This document shows, piece after piece, positions 55,733-64,000 of a DNA stretch of 64,000 nt; the stretch's first letter is position 1, and every line of letters starts with the position of its first letter. This DNA is from Arthrobacter sp. StoSoilB5 (GTDB taxonomy: Bacteria; Actinomycetota; Actinomycetes; Actinomycetales; Micrococcaceae). The position numbers and the translations under genes were made by a program. The notes below the pieces were generated by a model, which saw nothing but the letters and a program-made list of their open reading frames with translations, was not told the DNA's origin and ran no database searches. Location of the stretch: contig NZ_AP024646.1 in NCBI RefSeq assembly GCF_019977235.1, forward strand, positions 4,774,001-4,838,000, in the 5' to 3' direction.

Positions 55733-56689
55733 TCACGCAAGAAAGTCAGGCATCCCGAACTGTCGATGCAGGCCATCGTCAAGGAATCGCATGATCGACG
55801 CGATCTTGTCTCCAACCTGGGTTGGCTCAATCACCAGGAGCCCCCGGGCCCGGCCTTGCAGATAGCAGACGAACGCAGGCCTGCCACCGGCAGTGACAGC
55901 GGTCAGCGCGTAGTTGCCGCCAGGGCGCCCAGCCGCACTGGCACGAAGGAAACTCCCGACGGCGTGCCGGCCCACGTAAAGTTCGCTGGCCGGAGGCATG
56001 GCAAGCCAGCATTGATCGGTGAGGAGCTCAAGGACGGCCTCGACGTCGTCCCGCGAGAAGGCATCCGCAAACTTTCGGGCCAAATCATGGTGGTCTGCTC
56101 CGGTCGTGAGTGACCCTGCAGCGGATCTGGCGGAGCGGGCACGCTGAAGAAGACCCTTCGCCGCCGTCGCGCCTACCGCGACCATCTCCGCAGCTTCGGC
56201 AACGGTGAAATCCAGCACATCGCAGAGGATCAACACCGCAGCCTGGCGCGGCGGCATCCGTTGAAGCGCAACCACAAATGCGAGCTCAACGCTTTCGCGG
56301 GCAACCGCCTGCGCAGCAGGATCAAGCTCGTCGACCAATAGATCGGGGTAGGGCTGCACATGCGGTAGGTCGAATCGGTCGTTCGGTGTCGGAGGCTCGA
56401 AGGGAGGTGCAGGGGCGGGACGAGGACGGCGACCTTGGTCTCTTAGCGCGTTGAGCGAACGAGTAGTGGCAATCCGATAGAGCCAAGTCCGCAAGGACGA
56501 TCGACCGGCAAATCCAGGCAACCCTTTCCAGGCGGCAAGCAACACCTCCTGCAGTACATCATCTGCATCATCAACAGACCCTGTGATCCTGTAGCAGTGC
56601 AGATGAAGTTCCCGGCGAAAGGGCGCAACGAGAGACGCGAAGGCCTCTTCATCGCCGGCCCGGGCGGCCTCCAACTCCGCTGACGTCAC
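55733..56689 (-). CDS. ECF-type RNA polymerase sigma factor with SnoaL-like C-terminal domain
   Basis: A GTG at 56689 gives 318 residues. Sigma region 2 is FRRELHLHCYRITGSVDDAD, then DVLQEVLLAAWKGLPGFAGR and SSLRTWLYRIATTRSLNALR. Region 4 is MPPRQAAVLILCDVLDFTVA followed by EAAEMVAVGATAAKGLLQRA. From about residue 200 an NTF2/SnoaL-like domain follows (FADAFSRDDVEAVLELLTDQ, WLAMPPASELYVGRHAVGSF). This plan is that of SigG/SigJ-like ECF factors, in which the C-terminal domain replaces a separate anti-sigma. The divergent SnoaL-like gene is a likely target or partner. The gene lies between two rRNA operons. Confidence 0.92.
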   Translation of the reverse strand: MTSAELEAARAGDEEAFASLVAPFRRELHLHCYRITGSVDDADDVLQEVLLAAWKGLPGFAGRSSLRTWLYRIATTRSLNALRDQGRRPRPAPAPPFEPPTPNDRFDLPHVQPYPDLLVDELDPAAQAVARESVELAFVVALQRMPPRQAAVLILCDVLDFTVAEAAEMVAVGATAAKGLLQRARSARSAAGSLTTGADHHDLARKFADAFSRDDVEAVLELLTDQCWLAMPPASELYVGRHAVGSFLRASAAGRPGGNYALTAVTAGGRPAFVCYLQGRARGLLVIEPTQVGDKIASIMRFLDDGLHRQFGMPDFLA

Positions 56690-56781
56690 GGTTCAATCTT
56701 GGCCCGTACACACTTGGGCGTTCCGATCTGCTGAGCCGTGGTGTCTATACAAACGTAACCCTCTAAGAAAGGAACCAGACC
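56690..56781. promoter_or_regulatory. Divergent promoter region of sigma factor and SnoaL-like gene
   Basis: The 92 bp hold both starts. TGTCTATACAAACG at about 56742-56755 is a possible core promoter for the rightward gene, and AAGAAAGGA before 56782 is its ribosome binding site. No Shine-Dalgarno precedes the sigma GTG. Confidence 0.35.
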
Positions 56782-57159
56782 ATGTCTGAAAAACAGGCCA
56801 GGGCCGTCGAGATCGCGGTGGCCTACCATCGGGCTTGGACAACCGGCAACCTGGACTTGGCGGCCAAGCACTTAGCCGAGGATGTCACCTGCCATGCGCC
56901 GTCCGGCACCATAAACGGCAGGGGCGCTGTCCGGGCATTCATGGAGCCCTTTGCTGCTTCACTCACAAACTCCAAGCTTCTTGCGGTTTACGGCACCGAC
57001 GACGAAGCACTGCTCATGTACGACACAGCCAATCTGGCAGTTCCGAGCGCTCCGGGCGCAGAGCTGTATCGCATACAGAACGATGAGATCGCCGAGATCA
57101 ATATCATCTTCGATCGGCTGCCTTTCGCTTTGGCGCGTGGCGACGTCGTTGGAGTGTGA
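56782..57159 (+). CDS. SnoaL-like/NTF2-fold protein
   Basis: The 125-residue product has the SnoaL-like pattern: AVEIAVAYHRAWTTGNLDLA, AKHLAEDVTCHAPSGTINGR, GAVRAFMEPFAASLTNSKLL, and IQNDEIAEINIIFDRLPFA at the end. AAGAAAGGA gives a good ribosome binding site. The cone-shaped fold binds small hydrophobic molecules or catalyses their isomerisation. The divergent sigma factor carries the same fold as its C-terminal domain, which hints at a common ligand. Confidence 0.88.
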   Translation: MSEKQARAVEIAVAYHRAWTTGNLDLAAKHLAEDVTCHAPSGTINGRGAVRAFMEPFAASLTNSKLLAVYGTDDEALLMYDTANLAVPSAPGAELYRIQNDEIAEINIIFDRLPFALARGDVVGV

Positions 57160-57205
57160 TGGCGATGACTCCTCCCGATGCCAGCGGGAAGGAGGTGTTA
57201 AATGG

Positions 57206-57287
57206 GGCAAGCCCCGGCCGTGAGGGTCGGGGCTTGCCTGGTTTAAATGTGGGAGACCCCCCGACCTGGTGTGGGTTGGGGGGTCTC
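57206..57287 (-). terminator. Double terminator of rRNA operon 2
   Basis: Two hairpins follow the 5S gene on the minus strand. GAGACCCCCC at 57250-57259 pairs with GGGGGGTCTC at 57278-57287. Further on, GGCAAGCCCCGGCC at 57206-57219 pairs with GGTCGGGGCTTGCC at 57225-57238. The second is the counterpart of the operon 1 terminator; the first is absent from operon 1. Confidence 0.85.
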
Positions 57288-57300
57288 GACCTAATGTGTG

Positions 57301-57419
57301 TCCGGCGGTGTCCTACTCTCCCACACCCTCCCGGGTGCAGTACCATCGGCGCTGTGGGTCTTAGCTTCCGGGTTCGGAATGGGACCGGGCGTTTCCCCCA
57401 CGCTATGACCGCCGTAACC
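57301..57419 (-). rRNA. rrf: 5S ribosomal RNA, operon 2
   Basis: The sequence is the same as that of the 5S gene of operon 1. It keeps CCCATTCCGAACCCGGAAG and the closing stem. Ends are approximate. Confidence 0.95.
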
Positions 57420-57587
57420 TTGTTACCCGTCCCCCGCTTTTTTTGCCGGTTGGTGCCGGTTGGGGGTGGGAAGTTTTGTGGTTACAACATTGTGGTGTTG
57501 TTATTTAGTTGTGTTTGTTCCTGTGAGCAACGGTGTTGTTGTTCGGGAACCACATAGTGGACGCGTGCAGTGTTTGTGTGTGGTGTA

Positions 57588-62787
<5,200 letters not shown>

Positions 62788-62950
62788 AAACAAAAAATCA
62801 AACAGACACAACCACACCCACCGGAAATAACGACGGACCATGGCTGCACAAAATTCGAAACCAGCTGAAAACCAGACCACCACACACGGGGGTGCGCAGC
62901 AATCCGGCCATAATTTCAACCAATCAATAAAACAATCGGCATCAACAAAC

Positions 62951-62979
62951 TTGGCACACTATTGAGTTCTCAAACAACA
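62951..62979 (-). promoter_or_regulatory. boxA-like antitermination element, operon 2 leader
   Basis: This is the same TGTTTGAGAACTC-type block as before operon 1. Upstream of it the two leaders diverge abruptly. Confidence 0.7.
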
Positions 62980-63219
62980 GACACTACCGACACCACCACC
63001 AACCCACACGGGCCACTGGATCGCTCCGGAGCAACTTTTCAAACTTACCCGAACAACCGCATCCTGGCAAATCAGCGTTCCCGCGATTCCCGATCCGATC
63101 CTCGGCCCCACCCGGCTACCCGCACGCCCAAAAGCGCACCATATTCCAGGCTGTTATCAAAGGGGGTCGGCCCCCACGGCTTCCAGCTCCAAGCTGTCTC
63201 ACTCGCGGCGACTCAGAAG

Positions 63220-63248
63220 ACATTACACGCCCACAAGCCCCCACACAA
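63220..63248 (-). promoter_or_regulatory. rRNA operon 2 promoter
   Basis: On the minus strand TTGTGT (63248-63243) and TAATGT (63225-63220) are separated by 17 bp, matching the operon 1 promoter in spacing and in the CGTG before the -10. The following GAGTCGCCG is also shared. The leader would be about 425 bases. Confidence 0.7.
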
Positions 63249-63458
63249 ATCCACCCCAACACCACCCAAAAACCCCGCAAACACACGCCAAACACCCCCA
63301 CCCAGGGCTTACGACCAGCCCGGAATCGCCAAAACAACTACCGTGAAGCCCGTCACACGGGTCAAGCCCCACGACCCAGGCCGCCAGGCACTAACGCCAA
63401 CTACCGCCGTCGAACGTCCCCAACAACCCCACCAAAAACCACGACTACCCGAGAGAGC

Positions 63459-63586
63459 GACGCCCAAAAAACGTCAGGACGTGACAGAGCGACGCCCAAA
63501 AAACGTCAGGACGTGACAGAGCGACGCCCAAAAAACGTCAGGACGTGAGAGAACAAACCCCAAAACGCCTCAGGACGTGAGAGAAC
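63459..63586. repeat. Array of about four 32-bp tandem repeats
   Basis: Units begin at 63459, 63491 and 63523, and a decayed fourth at about 63555. The unit has GACGCCCAAAAAACGTCAGG followed by ACGTGACAGAGC. Each contains the palindrome ACGTC-AG-GACGT next to an A6 run. Units 1 and 2 are identical. The array lies upstream of the operon 2 promoter. Confidence 0.9.
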
Positions 63587-63592
63587 AACCGG

Positions 63593-63718
63593 AGGCGGCG
63601 GTCACCCGGCAGCGCGCGTCCACGCGAGGAACGAGCGAACGCGCAGAGGATGACCGCCGCCTTCGCACCAACCGTCCGCCTTCGCGCCAACCACCCCGCC
63701 TTCGCGGCAACCACCCAG
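63593..63718. repeat. Inverted repeat and short direct repeats between rpsN and the rRNA leader
   Basis: AGGCGGCGGTCA (63593-63604) is repeated inverted at 63651-63662. It is followed by three direct copies of CCGCCTTCGCNNCAACC starting at 63657, 63676 and 63696. I see no reading frame of merit here. Confidence 0.75.
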
Positions 63719-63750
63719 CCTCCTTCAGCAACAAGCACGCTTAAACGCAG

Positions 63751-63785
63751 AAAAGGCCGGCAACCATAACAGTTGCCGGCCTTTT
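63751..63785 (-). terminator. Terminator of rpsN
   Basis: AAAAGGCCGGCAAC (63751-63764) pairs perfectly with GTTGCCGGCCTTTT (63772-63785) around a 7-nt loop. On the minus strand the stem ends in CTTTTCTG. It lies 13 bp after the rpsN stop. Confidence 0.88.
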
Positions 63786-63798
63786 CAGAGCTTCGTGA

Positions 63799-64000
63799 TT
63801 ACCAGGAAGACTTGGTGATACCCGGGAGCTCACCGCGGTGAGCCATGTCGCGGAAGCGAACACGGGAGATACCGAACTTCTGGAAGGTGCCGCGGGGACG
63901 GCCGTCGATCTGGTCGCGGTTACGCAGACGGATCGGGGAGGCGTTGCGGGGCAGCTTCTGCAGGCCGAGGCGTGCAGCTTCGCGTGCTTCGTCAGTCGCG
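63799..64000 (-). CDS. rpsN: 30S ribosomal protein S14, zinc-free type (3' part)
   Basis: The gene runs off the right edge; 66 C-terminal residues are visible, ending in the family signature [20 protein letters not shown] followed by SSW. Part of [18 protein letters not shown] occupies the place where zinc-binding S14 has two CxxC pairs, and no Cys is present, so this is the Cys-free longer form of about 101 residues. In actinobacteria such copies are often grouped with rpmB and rpmG and used when zinc is scarce; those genes would lie outside the window. Confidence 0.93.
   Translation of the reverse strand, partial: ATDEAREAARLGLQKLPRNASPIRLRNRDQIDGRPRGTFQKFGISRVRFRDMAHRGELPGITKSSW

Noticed and set aside
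55733..57159. The sigma factor/SnoaL pair as a mobile insertion into one rRNA operon
   Set aside because: No terminal repeats, integrase or target duplication are seen, and both operons are complete with their own promoters and terminators.
62962..63516. A 184-codon plus-strand frame through the operon 2 leader
   Set aside because: It is low-complexity (Thr, Pro, Arg), overlaps the rRNA promoter in antisense and ends in the 32-bp repeats; no homologous frame exists before operon 1.
63459..63586. CRISPR-like array
   Set aside because: Units follow each other directly without unique spacers and no cas gene is present, so it is a plain tandem repeat.

Overview
The window is high-GC bacterial DNA with dense, often overlapping genes. 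It has Actinobacteria-type rRNA leaders (a TTTGAGAACTC box next to 16S), a 16S-23S spacer without tRNA genes, and a gene set (xyl, ara and rha sugar modules, XylR of the ROK family, a CopD/CtaG-type fusion, PanD of the mycobacterial type). These suggest a soil actinobacterium of the Micrococcaceae, most like Arthrobacter or Paenarthrobacter. The genus is inferred from gene content only. I see no mobile element, prophage or CRISPR array.

Left part (1-24 kb), sugar catabolism. Two enzymes of an unidentified sugar or polyol pathway (DUF993 protein and a sugar phosphate isomerase/epimerase) open the window. A YihY/BrkB membrane protein and three contiguous catabolic modules follow. D-xylose is handled by divergent xylR and xylA-xylB. 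L-arabinose is handled by a LacI-type regulator and araB-araD-araA plus an aldose epimerase, behind a near-ideal LacI-type operator. L-rhamnose is handled by a divergent LacI-type repressor and rhaM-rhaI, an aldolase/dehydrogenase fusion and rhaB, again with a clear operator. No sugar transporter is encoded here. panD, an AEC-family carrier and a trehalose-phosphatase-like/GH15 fusion with a damaged phosphatase active site follow. A 66-bp palindromic element occurs three times in this part, each time touching or overlapping a stop codon.

Middle (24-40 kb). This holds flavin monooxygenases, an orphan amino-acid-type binding lipoprotein, a serine/threonine dehydratase, an aldo/keto reductase with divergent XRE regulator, and a secreted FG-GAP repeat protein. 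A compact divergent gene set then combines two luciferase-family monooxygenases, a DUF1684 protein, a complete amino-acid-type ABC importer, a FAD/NAD(P)-binding protein and a GNAT acetyltransferase. Its composition resembles the Bacillus ytm and yxe operons for salvage of S-modified cysteines, but with two unexplained components. It is the best candidate here for an undescribed pathway.

Right part (40-64 kb). This holds a HerA-like ATPase, a DUF559 protein, a thioredoxin-NHL protein next to a CopD/CtaG-type fusion, HU and a GNAT. Two complete rRNA operons (16S-23S-5S) follow on the minus strand, about 7.5 kb apart in tandem. Between them sits a divergent ECF sigma factor/SnoaL-like pair. Both operons share a recognisable promoter (TTGYGT, 17 bp, TAWTGT). 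They appear identical in the genes but differ by small indels in the spacers. A 32-bp tandem repeat array and the 3' part of a zinc-free-type rpsN close the window.
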